Source of the DNA: Kiritimatiellia bacterium
Lineage (GTDB): Bacteria; Verrucomicrobiota; Kiritimatiellia; RZYC01
Length of the DNA stretch: 46,030 nt
Assembly (NCBI GenBank): GCA_028708815.1
Contig: JAQVYB010000012.1
Location: 1-46,030 of the forward strand
Direction: 5' to 3'
Of the stretch, positions 37,094 through 45,201 are shown piece after piece (position 1 is the stretch's first letter; every line of letters starts with the position of its first letter). Position numbers and translations under genes: made by a program. The notes below the pieces were generated by a model. The model did not search any database, had not been told where the DNA came from, and saw only the letters and a program-made list of their open reading frames with translations.

Positions 37094-37248
37094 CTTTTCT
37101 CATCCAGACTGTTACTGTCGGCTATGGATAACCGTCCATCGGCAAAAAGCCTTTTGACGGGTGACCATATCAATCCGCCCCACCTGGGCAGAGTCGCGGG
37201 CTCTCACCGCCGGTCAGGAATTACTTTCCTCCTAAATACAGAGAAAAG
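37094..37248 (-). promoter_or_regulatory. FMN riboswitch (RFN element)
   Basis: The conserved RFN blocks are present in order on the minus strand: AGGAAAGTAATTCCT, GACCGGCGGTGAGAGCCCGCG, then AGCCGACAGT and AGTCTGGATGAGAA. The closing stem P1 is perfect, CTTTTCTC (37241-37248 complement) with GAGAAAAG (37094-37101 complement). The RNA senses flavin mononucleotide and switches off riboflavin genes. It lies between the promoter at about 37278-37305 and the terminator before ribBA. Confidence 0.97.
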
Positions 37249-37277
37249 GCACCTTGTCCCAAAGATTTACAGGGGGG

Positions 37278-37305
37278 ATAATATTTCTTTTTGTTATTCA
37301 CGCAA
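37278..37305 (-). promoter_or_regulatory. promoter of the riboflavin operon
   Basis: On the minus strand TTGCGT (37305-37300) is followed after 16 bases by TATTAT (37283-37278; 5 of 6 to TATAAT). This places the start near 37271, about 23 bases before the riboswitch. Confidence 0.55.
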
Positions 37306-37389
37306 GGGATAATATGATTTAAGTTCTCCGTTCGATTCCATCCTTGCGGGATGGTCCAATCAATCAACGATTTTTAATGAGGCATCTGT

Positions 37390-38493
37390 ATGGGTTTTGA
37401 GAGTGGTAGTATTGGATTTCGTCTATTCTGGCTTCCCCGGTCTTTTCCGGAGGATGCCGCCGAACTTTTTGCTGAACATGCCGCCCCACCGCTCTCCACG
37501 ATTGGAGAGGAACCCGTTCACGGCTGGGTCACCGGGCGCCATATGCTGGACCGGCACATCACGGCGGAAACCGCCTTTCGCGGACAGTATCTTTATCTGG
37601 CCATGCAGCAGGCTGAACGAAAAATTCCTTCCTCCCTGCTTCGGGCGGAATGCAAAATGGAAGAGTTGGCGCTGATGGCGGCGGAGGAGAAACCCTTCGT
37701 CAGCAGGCAGGAACGTGCCGAGATAAAAAAATCGGTTATGGAGCGCCTGCTGCCTCAGATGCCTCCCCAAATCAAAGGGACGCCTTTGGTATATTCGCCG
37801 GGCGCGACGTATCTCTATGCGACGGCGCTTCCGGCCAAGCAGTGCGATGTGTTTACCGCATTGATTCAGCAGACCCTGGGGTTTGCCATACTTCCCTGTA
37901 CCCCGGAACTGGCCGCACTTCAGCGGACGAATACCGATGTGAATCAGTGGAACCCCATCTCCTTTTCCCCGGATGTGCCGCGTGATCTGATGGAGGTGAC
38001 GCCCGGGCGCGATTTCCTGACCTGGCTGCTTTTTCATTCGGAGGCGTGCGGTGGTTTCTTCTCCGGTCACGAATCGGGGGTGGTGCATGTGATGCTTGAG
38101 GGGCCGCTGCTCTTCACGCATGAAGGCGGCGGGGCCTATGAGATTGTCCTGCGCAAGGGAGAACCGCTGCTGAGTACGGAAGCCAAATCCTGTTTGCTGA
38201 GCGGGAAAAAACTGCGTCAGGCGCGTGTCACCTTCGCCATCGGCGAGGAAATATGGGCATTCAATCTGGATGCGGATGAGTTAATCTTCCGTAATCTTTC
38301 GCTTCCGAAAATTGAAGAGGTGTTGGATGCTTCAAGCCACTTTGAGGAACGCATCCGCCGGCTGGAACGTTTTCTGGAAATTTTCTTCCTGGTCTTCGAC
38401 CACTTTACCGAAATCAGAAGTTCGAAGGCCGAGTGGAACGGTATGCAGAAAGACATCTTCAAATGGGTACAGAACCGCATTGGGAAAATTTGA
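37390..38493 (+). CDS. rdgC: RdgC-like recombination-associated protein
   Basis: RdgC forms a ring around DNA and limits RecA-driven recombination. This 367-residue protein has the RdgC plan. GWVTGRHMLDRHITAETAFR and YLYLAMQQAERKIPSSLLRA correspond to the segment where RdgC has a GWV strand and KILPASVV. RQERAEIKKSVMERLLPQMP fits its KEQVLLELLPRAF segment, and a tandem second half follows. GAGG lies 7 bases before the ATG at 37390. It is divergent from the riboflavin operon. A downstream membrane protein gene begins 18 bases after its stop. The similarity is by motif only, so the family call is good but function is not proven. Confidence 0.7.
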   Translation: MGFESGSIGFRLFWLPRSFPEDAAELFAEHAAPPLSTIGEEPVHGWVTGRHMLDRHITAETAFRGQYLYLAMQQAERKIPSSLLRAECKMEELALMAAEEKPFVSRQERAEIKKSVMERLLPQMPPQIKGTPLVYSPGATYLYATALPAKQCDVFTALIQQTLGFAILPCTPELAALQRTNTDVNQWNPISFSPDVPRDLMEVTPGRDFLTWLLFHSEACGGFFSGHESGVVHVMLEGPLLFTHEGGGAYEIVLRKGEPLLSTEAKSCLLSGKKLRQARVTFAIGEEIWAFNLDADELIFRNLSLPKIEEVLDASSHFEERIRRLERFLEIFFLVFDHFTEIRSSKAEWNGMQKDIFKWVQNRIGKI

Positions 38494-38511
38494 TCGGCAT
38501 GTAATCGCTTC

Positions 38512-39456
38512 ATGAAAAAAATCGGCATACTTCTTTTGGCGGGTTTGATCGTTGGGTTGCTTGCGGCGGTGCTGGTTGTCGGGATTGGTCCGGTGTGGCA
38601 TTCGCTCTCCGCGCGTTTTGAACGGGACGCAGAACAACGGATGGAAGAGTCGGGAACGAAAACGGATGAGGCTGAAACTCCGGAACGCTCACGCCTGGCG
38701 ATAGGTCGGATGTTGTCCCCAAAGGCATCCGCTTCGGAGGCGGTTCCGGCGGTCACGCCGTCCGGGACCAGCGGCGAGTCCGAGGCCCTGAAAAGAGAAC
38801 TCGCACGACTACGCAGCATCAACACGCAACTCCAAACGCAACTGGCCGAAATTCTCTCCTGGATGCTCGTGAATTACAAAGGGCGCTATCCCCTTGCGGA
38901 AAATCAGATCACCAACCTGAGTTTTCATGCGGCGACCGATACCTTCGAATTAAATCCGGCCGTCGCCGAATTCATGCATTTGGACAGTAATGAAGTGGAT
39001 ATGATCAGCGATTTGCTGTCGTATGGCGGCGAGATGGTGAACGAGCTGGTGGCCCAAAATATATCGGTCACTGAATCGGACAGCGGTAAGGTCGTGCTTC
39101 ATATTCCGTCCTTCCCTGAATATGGCGGCATACTTCGGGAGGATTTGTATACCGCGCTGGAAACGACACTCGGCCCCACGCGATTTGATCGCTTCATGGA
39201 TGTCACCACAGGCCAATTCGATGCCGACTTCAACTACTTTGGTGACGCCAGCCATACCATTATCTTCGAACCGGTTTATTCGCCCGACGATGATTCCCTG
39301 CAATGGCGCATACGCGACGGCTGGATCATACGGGAAGAGGATGCCTCCAAAACGATACGAGCCACCGAATCTCTCGTGCGGGAACTGCCGGATCACTACT
39401 ACAAATACGTTCACTATCTGCCCGCGTATCTCTTCGTGGATGAGACGACACAGTAA
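38512..39456 (+). CDS. membrane-anchored coiled-coil protein of unknown function
   Basis: The 314 residues start with MKK and one membrane segment (about 4-26, IGILLLAGLIVGLLAAVLVV), so the rest is probably periplasmic. A charged, disordered linker (35-90) leads to a short coiled coil (92-118, ALKRELARLRSINTQLQTQL). A folded C-terminal domain of about 195 residues has no recognised family; it is rich in Asp, Tyr and Trp (DADFNYFGDASHTIIFEPVY, WRIRDGWIIREED, YYKYVHYLPAYLF). It sits 18 bases after the rdgC-like gene with no clear ribosome-binding site, so it may be translated by coupling. Confidence 0.65.
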   Translation: MKKIGILLLAGLIVGLLAAVLVVGIGPVWHSLSARFERDAEQRMEESGTKTDEAETPERSRLAIGRMLSPKASASEAVPAVTPSGTSGESEALKRELARLRSINTQLQTQLAEILSWMLVNYKGRYPLAENQITNLSFHAATDTFELNPAVAEFMHLDSNEVDMISDLLSYGGEMVNELVAQNISVTESDSGKVVLHIPSFPEYGGILREDLYTALETTLGPTRFDRFMDVTTGQFDADFNYFGDASHTIIFEPVYSPDDDSLQWRIRDGWIIREEDASKTIRATESLVRELPDHYYKYVHYLPAYLFVDETTQ

Positions 39457-39627
39457 CGATCCCGCGGGCTTCGGATGCCGATTCAGCCCATCGATGCGTC
39501 CGGCACCATCGTTCTGATTCACTTCGGGACGACCTTCAACAAATCGAGAGAGCGACAAATTCAGAGAGGCCTTGCTCTGGCAGAAAGAGAGCCGTGAATC
39601 TGTACCGCAAATCTAACGTTACATGCT

Positions 39628-40317
39628 CTAGGCGTTTTCCGGAGGCGTTCCAATCGGGCGTTTTCCGGAGCGCTCGGTGATGAGTGCCAGCAGGTAGCTG
39701 TTGGAGCGGAAAACCTCCTGACAATAAGGGCACACCTGTTCATCCTGTATGCGCAATGCATCGTAGGGCAATTGCCGGGAACAGGCGGGGCAACGCACGG
39801 CGGTTTTGTCGTCATAACGCCCCTCTTCCGCCTCCTTTACCGGTCCCTTTGCCGATTCATCCATCTCCGGTTGAGCCGTCGTTTCCACTTCGGTTTTCAG
39901 CGGTTCTTCGGGTTCTTCATCGGTTGGTTTCAGCTGAACAGGCGGGGGTGTTTTCTGCGGAGGAATGGTGGCTGATGTATCGGATGCGGCTGCCTGATCG
40001 AGCTGTTCATTCAGTAGGGCCGTCAACTCCTCCACACGCGTGGCGAGCGCATCAAGTTTGAGCAGCACGGGATTAAGACTTAAACCTCCTGTCGGCGGAG
40101 TGGCGGCGCCCTCCCCTTCCGGCAGCTTGACGCCGTGATCCATTTGCTCCATGAGCTGAGAGTGAAACGAGGCCTCCGCTTTGATCTGCTTTTTCAGAAT
40201 CACGCCGATGTTTTTCATTTCCCGACTCATGGCATTGTAACGATAGGCCACCATGAACAGCGATACAATCAACGCGCAGAACACCGTTGCAATTACAATG
40301 GCCATCGTTATATCCAT
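39628..40317 (-). CDS. membrane-anchored zinc-ribbon protein of unknown function
   Basis: The 229 residues comprise one N-terminal membrane segment (about 5-25, MAIVIATVFCALIVSLFMVAY shortened: VIATVFCALIVSLFMVAY), a helical or coiled-coil part (28-110), a Pro/Glu/Thr-rich linker (115-170, KPTDEEPEEPLKTEVET) and a C-terminal zinc ribbon with Cys176, Cys179, Cys196 and Cys199 (CPAC then CPYC). Its ATG shares a base with the stop of the upstream receiver gene (TGATG), so the two are translationally coupled and probably act together. A basic MSREMKNIGVILKKQIK after the membrane segment suggests that the body is cytoplasmic. No function is recognised. Confidence 0.7.
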   Translation of the reverse strand: MDITMAIVIATVFCALIVSLFMVAYRYNAMSREMKNIGVILKKQIKAEASFHSQLMEQMDHGVKLPEGEGAATPPTGGLSLNPVLLKLDALATRVEELTALLNEQLDQAAASDTSATIPPQKTPPPVQLKPTDEEPEEPLKTEVETTAQPEMDESAKGPVKEAEEGRYDDKTAVRCPACSRQLPYDALRIQDEQVCPYCQEVFRSNSYLLALITERSGKRPIGTPPENA

Positions 40318-40889
40318 CAGGTCGTTTCTCCCGATTCTTTCGGCTTTTCCGATTCGTCCGGTTTTGCTGATTCTTCCGGTTTTTCCGGCTCTGCTGCCTC
40401 TTCCGGCTCGTCCGGTTTTTCTGATTCTTCTTCTTTTTCTGGCTCTTCCGGTTCGTCTTGCTCGTCTGGTTCTTCGAATTCCTCTGGTTTTTCCGTTTCC
40501 TTCTGGATACGTACCGTATGCGCCACTTCCTGCATGATCTTCTGTATCTGCTCGATCGGAGTAACTTTGAGTATAAAGTTTACGGCCCCCAGCTTAAAGC
40601 ATTTTTTGACCACTTCTTCATCTACGTAGGCCGACATCATAATTACTTTGGCTTCGGGATGCGCGTCAATCAGTTCCGCGAGTGCATCGAGCCCGCTTTT
40701 CATGGGCATGTCAATATCCATGAGGACCAGATCGGGTTTGTAGCGTCGGTAATAAGTAATCGCTGCGGCACCGGTGGCCGCCATACCCACCAGTTTCATG
40801 CCTGCGCGTTCGATCACCATTTTAAGCAGAAAGCGAATGTTCGCTTCATCATCCACAATCAGTACGGTCGGTATATCAGTCTCTTTCAT
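40317..40889 (-). CDS. CheY-like receiver protein with Glu/Pro/Lys tail
   Basis: The 190 residues contain a complete receiver domain (about 7-127): IVDDEANIRFLLK acidic pocket, phospho-acceptor Asp58 in LVLMDIDMP, Ser86 in MMSAYV and Lys108 in FILKVTP. Instead of a DNA-binding output domain there is a low-complexity tail (130-190) built of Glu, Pro, Lys, Ser and Asp (EKPEEFEEPDEQDEPEEPEK and similar). It is thus a single-domain regulator that probably acts by protein contact. The ATG at 40889 overlaps the lpxA stop (ATGA), and its stop overlaps the next gene; an upstream ATG at 40910 is less likely. No kinase is in the operon. Confidence 0.85.
   Translation of the reverse strand: MKETDIPTVLIVDDEANIRFLLKMVIERAGMKLVGMAATGAAAITYYRRYKPDLVLMDIDMPMKSGLDALAELIDAHPEAKVIMMSAYVDEEVVKKCFKLGAVNFILKVTPIEQIQKIMQEVAHTVRIQKETEKPEEFEEPDEQDEPEEPEKEEESEKPDEPEEAAEPEKPEESAKPDESEKPKESGETT
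40318..40500 (-). repeat. low-complexity Glu/Pro/Lys codon repeat
   Basis: On the plus strand the region reads as repeated TTCCGG, TTCTTC and GGCTCTTCC-like units. It encodes the acidic tail of the receiver protein in degenerate 4-6 residue units (EEPEK, EKPDE, EKPEE). Such tracts change length easily between strains. Confidence 0.6.
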
Positions 40890-41674
40890 GATTCTCTGAT
40901 GGCTCCGCATATCCCCCGATCCGATTTTTCAATAAACCGCCAGATTTCGCCGGCGGGCCCCTCCGGAAATTCCGCTTTCATTTTTTCGAGCGCCTGGCTG
41001 GTATTCAGGCCTGAGCGATAGAGCATCTCAAAAGCGCGTTTGATTTCCTTGCGTTCGGACGGCGTGAATCCGGCCCGTTTCAAACCGATGAGATTCAGCC
41101 CGGCAATGCGGTTGCGCTCGGAACTTTCCGTGGTGCAGAAGGGCGGGATATCTTTGCCGATACCGCTTTGGCCGCCGAGCATGGCCAAACGTCCGATTTT
41201 CACAAACTGATGAATCACTACGGTACCGCTGATGAAGGCGCCCTCGCCCACCTCCACATAACCGGCCAGCAGGGCCGCATTGGCCACAATCACACGATCA
41301 CCGAGTTGTACGTTGTGCGCGAAGTGTGAAAAGGCCATCAGGAAGCACTGATTGCCGATCACGGTTCTTGTTTCCGGCTTGGTGCCCCGGTGTACGGTGA
41401 CGCCTTCACGGATCACGCAGTCGTTTCCGATATCGACATAGGTTGCGCCGCCCGGGAAGGAAAGGTCTTGCGGAAGATCGCCCAGAACGGCCATGGCGTG
41501 TACCCGGCATCGTTGCCCCAGTGTGGTGTAGGGGTGAATCACCACATGCGGCCCAATCACGCAGGCATCCCCGATACGCACGTCATCGCCGATTACCGAA
41601 TAGGGCCCGATTTCCACGTCCGCTCCGATTTCGGCGGTTGTTCCGATGATTGCCGTTGGATGAATCTTTGTCAT
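40886..41674 (-). CDS. lpxA: UDP-N-acetylglucosamine acyltransferase (lipid A synthesis)
   Basis: LpxA puts the first fatty acid on UDP-GlcNAc, the start of lipid A, so the organism should have a lipopolysaccharide outer membrane. The 262 residues form a left-handed beta-helix of hexapeptide repeats (IHPTAIIGTTAEIGADVEIG), then LGDLPQDLSF, VTVHRGT, the catalytic His in FSHFAHNVQLGD, FVKIGRLAMLGGQSGIGKDI and a helical C-terminus. The other lpx genes are not in the window. It is cotranscribed with radC upstream and the receiver gene downstream. Confidence 0.96.
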   Translation of the reverse strand: MTKIHPTAIIGTTAEIGADVEIGPYSVIGDDVRIGDACVIGPHVVIHPYTTLGQRCRVHAMAVLGDLPQDLSFPGGATYVDIGNDCVIREGVTVHRGTKPETRTVIGNQCFLMAFSHFAHNVQLGDRVIVANAALLAGYVEVGEGAFISGTVVIHQFVKIGRLAMLGGQSGIGKDIPPFCTTESSERNRIAGLNLIGLKRAGFTPSERKEIKRAFEMLYRSGLNTSQALEKMKAEFPEGPAGEIWRFIEKSDRGICGAIRES

Positions 41675-41683
41675 GTAGCACTC

Positions 41684-42445
41684 CTAAAAAGTTACCAGGC
41701 CATCTTCGCGCAAACTCACAAATGAATAGGAATCGCGTTCAGGATCACAGCCGAGGATTATATGGTCCAGCAGTTTGATATCAATGATTTTGCCGCACTC
41801 AATTAAATTTCGTGTGATGCGCAGGTCTTCCCGGGAGGGGGCCGGATCGCCCGAGGGATGGTTGTGGGCGACGATCACGGATGAGGCGGAGGTGCGTATG
41901 GCCTCGCGGAAGACCTCGCGCGGATGAACGAGGCTGGCATCCAGGATGCCTCGGGTAATCTCCCGTGGGCGTTGTTTGAGGCCGTTCTTCGCATCCAGAA
42001 TCAGGAGCCAGAAGGTCTCGCCTTCGCGCCCTCGGAGGAGCGGGCGGATGGCTTCGGCCACATCCGCCGGAGCGGTCATGCGTTTTTTCGGAGCGTTTTC
42101 TTCGTCCCGTATGCGTGTGCCGATTTCCAGTGCGGCCTTCAGCACCTGAGCCCGTACCTGCCCCAGGCCCTTGAATTGCGCGAGTTCATCCACGGAGGCC
42201 AGAGAAAGCGCCGGCAGGGAACCATAGTGCAGGATTAAATCCTGTGCGATACGCAGTACACTTCGCCCGTGAATGCCGCTGCGCAGAATCAGCGCGATCA
42301 GCACCTGATCGGAGACATTTTCCATGCCGACGCGCTCGGCCAGTTCCCTTGGCCGTTCATGCATCGGTAAATCGCACACGCGGGAGGTATCCACCGGCAG
42401 CGGATATTCATGTACGACGGCAGGGGGTGTCGCGCGACTCGTCAT
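41684..42445 (-). CDS. radC: RadC-family protein (JAB/MPN domain)
   Basis: The 253 residues have a helix-hairpin-helix-like N-terminal part (VDELAQFKGLGQVRAQVLKA) and a C-terminal JAB metalloprotease-like domain with VIVAHNHPSGDPAPSREDLR, the HxHPSG zinc motif, then KLLDHIILG. Originally named for DNA repair, the molecular role of RadC remains unclear. Its start overlaps the hflX stop by 4 bases (ATGA). It has about 30 extra residues at the N-terminus. Confidence 0.94.
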   Translation of the reverse strand: MTSRATPPAVVHEYPLPVDTSRVCDLPMHERPRELAERVGMENVSDQVLIALILRSGIHGRSVLRIAQDLILHYGSLPALSLASVDELAQFKGLGQVRAQVLKAALEIGTRIRDEENAPKKRMTAPADVAEAIRPLLRGREGETFWLLILDAKNGLKQRPREITRGILDASLVHPREVFREAIRTSASSVIVAHNHPSGDPAPSREDLRITRNLIECGKIIDIKLLDHIILGCDPERDSYSFVSLREDGLVTF

Positions 42446-43779
42446 GCGTTGTATTCTCCATCGACCTTTGATTTTTCTTCATCATACACGGTTTGGGTGA
42501 TTTCGTATGCAGCATAACGTCCCGACATGGCTTCCTGCATTCGAACGTGCATCAGGATGCCCGAGGGGCCCGTCCCCTGCTCCAGCACGGTCCCGTGCGT
42601 ATGAATGGCGGCTTGTTTCTGCGCTTCGGCAAATGGAATCCGAAGATACCTCTCCCGAAAAGAGGACCGCAATTGATCGGCCAGCAGGGCGAGCAGATTC
42701 GGCAGTCCTTCACCGGTTTTGGCGGAGATGGGTACGGCCAGTCGATGCATTTTACTCAGGCGCTCGGCCTGCATGGCACCCATCGGCGTATCCATTTTGT
42801 TCATGGCCATAATGGTTTGCCGGTCGCCGATGCCGAGTTCATCCAGCACTCGATGCACGGCGGAAATCTGCTCCTCCACCTGCTCGCAGGAGGCATCCAC
42901 CACATGAACCAGCACATCGGCCTCCATCACCTCTTCCAGCGTGGCGCGAAAGGCCTCAATCAAATGATGCGGCAGCTTATTGATAAAGCCGACGGTATCG
43001 CTGATCAGCGCGGGAAGCTGATTGGGTAGTTCCACTTTTCGCACCGTGGTATCGAGCGTGACAAACAAGGCATCTTTGACCTCCACATCCGCCTCGGTCA
43101 GCGCGTTGAGCAATGTGGATTTTCCGGCGTTGGTGTAACCAATCAGGTAGGCGGTGGCCCATCCGTGGCGTTTTCGTCCCCGCCGCAGTTCCTGACGGTG
43201 CCTGCGTACATCCTTCAGATCTTTCTGAATGCGGGTGATTCTTTCTTTAATGCGGCGGCGGTCCACTTCCATCTGTTTTTCACCTGGTCCGCCGCGTATG
43301 CCGATGCCGCCGGTCTGACGTTCAAGATGGGTCCAGAGTCGGCGCAGACGGGGCAGTTGATAATTCAACAGGGCCAGCTCGATCTGCAGAATGCCCTCCC
43401 GGGTTTTGGCATGGCGTGCGAAAATATCGAGAATGACCTGCGTGCGGTCCACCACGCGGCAGTTGAATGCCGCCTCGAGATTGCGTCCCTGTGCGGGAGT
43501 CATTTCATCATCGAAGATCACGCAGTCACACTGCTGCTCCTGAATGACCCCGGCCAGTATTTCTGCCGTTCCCTTTCCGATGTAATGGCTGGACTGTACG
43601 GCCCTTTGTTTCAGCACCTGCTGTTGCACCACGGTTCCACCGAGCGCGTGCACGAGTCGAGCCAGCTCCTGAAGGGAGTCGTTGGCCGGCCATTCATCAT
43701 CCTTGTTCCGGATCACACTCAGGAGCAGGCAGCGTTCGCCCGGCGGTGTGGTGGCCCAACCGGTTGTTTTTTCTTTCAT
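42442..43779 (-). CDS. hflX: ribosome-dissociating GTPase HflX
   Basis: HflX binds stalled ribosomes and splits them, notably under heat stress. The 445 residues show the HflX N-terminal domain (SSHYIGKGTAEILAGVI, DCVIFDDEMTPAQGRNLE, RQTGGIGIRGGPGEKQMEVD), the GTPase core (LIGYTNAGKSTLLNAL, DTTVRK, SDTVGFINKLPHHL, NKMD, ISAKTGEG) and a short C-terminal domain. It lies one base after miaA; miaA-hflX is a widespread neighbourhood. Confidence 0.96.
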   Translation of the reverse strand: MKEKTTGWATTPPGERCLLLSVIRNKDDEWPANDSLQELARLVHALGGTVVQQQVLKQRAVQSSHYIGKGTAEILAGVIQEQQCDCVIFDDEMTPAQGRNLEAAFNCRVVDRTQVILDIFARHAKTREGILQIELALLNYQLPRLRRLWTHLERQTGGIGIRGGPGEKQMEVDRRRIKERITRIQKDLKDVRRHRQELRRGRKRHGWATAYLIGYTNAGKSTLLNALTEADVEVKDALFVTLDTTVRKVELPNQLPALISDTVGFINKLPHHLIEAFRATLEEVMEADVLVHVVDASCEQVEEQISAVHRVLDELGIGDRQTIMAMNKMDTPMGAMQAERLSKMHRLAVPISAKTGEGLPNLLALLADQLRSSFRERYLRIPFAEAQKQAAIHTHGTVLEQGTGPSGILMHVRMQEAMSGRYAAYEITQTVYDEEKSKVDGEYNA

Positions 43780-44715
43780 TCAGTTTCCCGTCTTATGGAT
43801 AAAAGCAGGAGGCATTTCCTGCCAACAGGTCCATACCCGGTCGGCCAGCTCCAGCTCGTTTGATTCATTATGCACATCAATCCACTGCATATCAAACTGA
43901 TGATTGAACCAGGTCATCTGGCGCTTGGCCAGTTGTCGGGTTCGGGCGGCGGTTTGCGCCATCGCCTCTTTCTGCGGCATTTCCCCGCGCAGCACGGCGA
44001 AGGCCTCGCGGTAACCGATGGCCTGCAGGGCCGTTTGCGAAAGGGCCTCGCCCTGGCTCAGCAGGTGTTCGGCCTCGTCGAGCAGGCCTTCGGCATACAT
44101 CGCCCGAACGCGCAATTCGATACGTGCGGTCAGTTGCGCCCGATCCCGGCGCAGCCCGAGTAACGGGTGCGGCCCGTTCGTTTGCCAGTCCGACCGCTTT
44201 CCGAAATCCGGATGCCGACTTTTTTCCAGGGCCCGGATGATTCTTCGCGGGTTGGCCGGGTCGCTGATTTGCTCATAGGTTTCCGGGGCGGTTTTTCGGG
44301 CATACTCCTGAAGTCCCTGAAGGCCGGATTCCAGCAGCAGTTGGTCCATTTCGGCGCGAAAAACCGGATCTGCGGGCGGACTTTCATTCAAACCGGCCAG
44401 CAGGCATTTGAGATAGAGGCCGGTTCCTCCGGCCACCAAAAGCGTCTCGTCATGCACCGTGTTCTTCACATAGCCCATAAAATCGCCTACGCTGAAGGTC
44501 GTGTTCGGGGTAGCCAGATTCACCCCGTAATAGGTTGCTTCTTTGCGCGCGCGATCATCGGGTTTGGCTGTCCCGATGTCCATGCCCTGATAGACCGCCA
44601 TGGAATCGGCGGAGAGAACGGGCAGGTTATGCAGAAGGGCCAGCCGATGGATCACGGCGGATTTGCCCGCAGCAGTCGGGCCGGCAAGAACATAGACACG
44701 TTGCTTATTCGTCAT
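43780..44715 (-). CDS. miaA: tRNA dimethylallyltransferase
   Basis: MiaA adds an isopentenyl group to A37 of tRNAs that read codons starting with U. The 311 residues carry VLAGPTAAGKSAVIHRLAL (P-loop), SADSMAVYQGMDIGTAKP, VGGTGLYLKCLLAG and the C-terminal RTRQLAKRQMTWF. Three starts are possible (44742, 44727, 44715). None has a good ribosome-binding site; 44715 gives the usual short lead before the P-loop and is used here. All three overlap the end of lspA (by 11 to 38 bases), so coupling is likely. Confidence 0.94.
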   Translation of the reverse strand: MTNKQRVYVLAGPTAAGKSAVIHRLALLHNLPVLSADSMAVYQGMDIGTAKPDDRARKEATYYGVNLATPNTTFSVGDFMGYVKNTVHDETLLVAGGTGLYLKCLLAGLNESPPADPVFRAEMDQLLLESGLQGLQEYARKTAPETYEQISDPANPRRIIRALEKSRHPDFGKRSDWQTNGPHPLLGLRRDRAQLTARIELRVRAMYAEGLLDEAEHLLSQGEALSQTALQAIGYREAFAVLRGEMPQKEAMAQTAARTRQLAKRQMTWFNHQFDMQWIDVHNESNELELADRVWTCWQEMPPAFIHKTGN

Positions 44716-45175
44716 GTGGCGGTTCATGGCTGCCGTGCGCATCCAGGTAGGAAGAGAGCAGATAAAGCCCTACTCCGGTGCAGATCGCGGCATCGGCCAC
44801 ATTGAACGATGGCCAGTGCCAATTGGCAACATAGAAATCCAGAAAATCGGTGACGGCACCCTGTTTAATCCGATCAATCAGATTGCCGATAATCCCGCCG
44901 GCCAGCAGGCCGAAGGCCGCCCGATGCACCCGCCCGCCGTTCAGAAAGGAGCGTCGGAAAAGGACCATCAGAATCAGCATCACAAAGGATAGCAGCGAGA
45001 GAAACAGATTCTGATTCCCGAGCATACCCCACGCCGCACCGGTATTGCGCAGATGCGTCAGATTCATCAATCCGGGAATCACTGGACGCACACTTCCAAA
45101 CGCCAGATATTCCCGGACGAAGAACTTGGATACCTGATCCAGCACCACAATCGCCAGGCAGATGAACAGACTCAT
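44705..45175 (-). CDS. lspA: lipoprotein signal peptidase (signal peptidase II)
   Basis: LspA cleaves signal peptides of lipoproteins after lipid attachment. The 156 residues have four hydrophobic segments, the N-terminal VLDQVSKFFV, LRNTGAAWGML, GGIIGNLIDRIKQGAVTDFL with catalytic Asp110, and FNVADAAICTGVGLYLL with catalytic Asp128. The His-rich tail HGSHEPPHDE overlaps miaA. It lies 26 bases after the DksA-type gene; the dksA-lspA order is also found in Chlamydia. Confidence 0.96.
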   Translation of the reverse strand: MSLFICLAIVVLDQVSKFFVREYLAFGSVRPVIPGLMNLTHLRNTGAAWGMLGNQNLFLSLLSFVMLILMVLFRRSFLNGGRVHRAAFGLLAGGIIGNLIDRIKQGAVTDFLDFYVANWHWPSFNVADAAICTGVGLYLLSSYLDAHGSHEPPHDE

Positions 45176-45201
45176 GAATCATTCCCCGATCGGGTTGCAG
45201 T

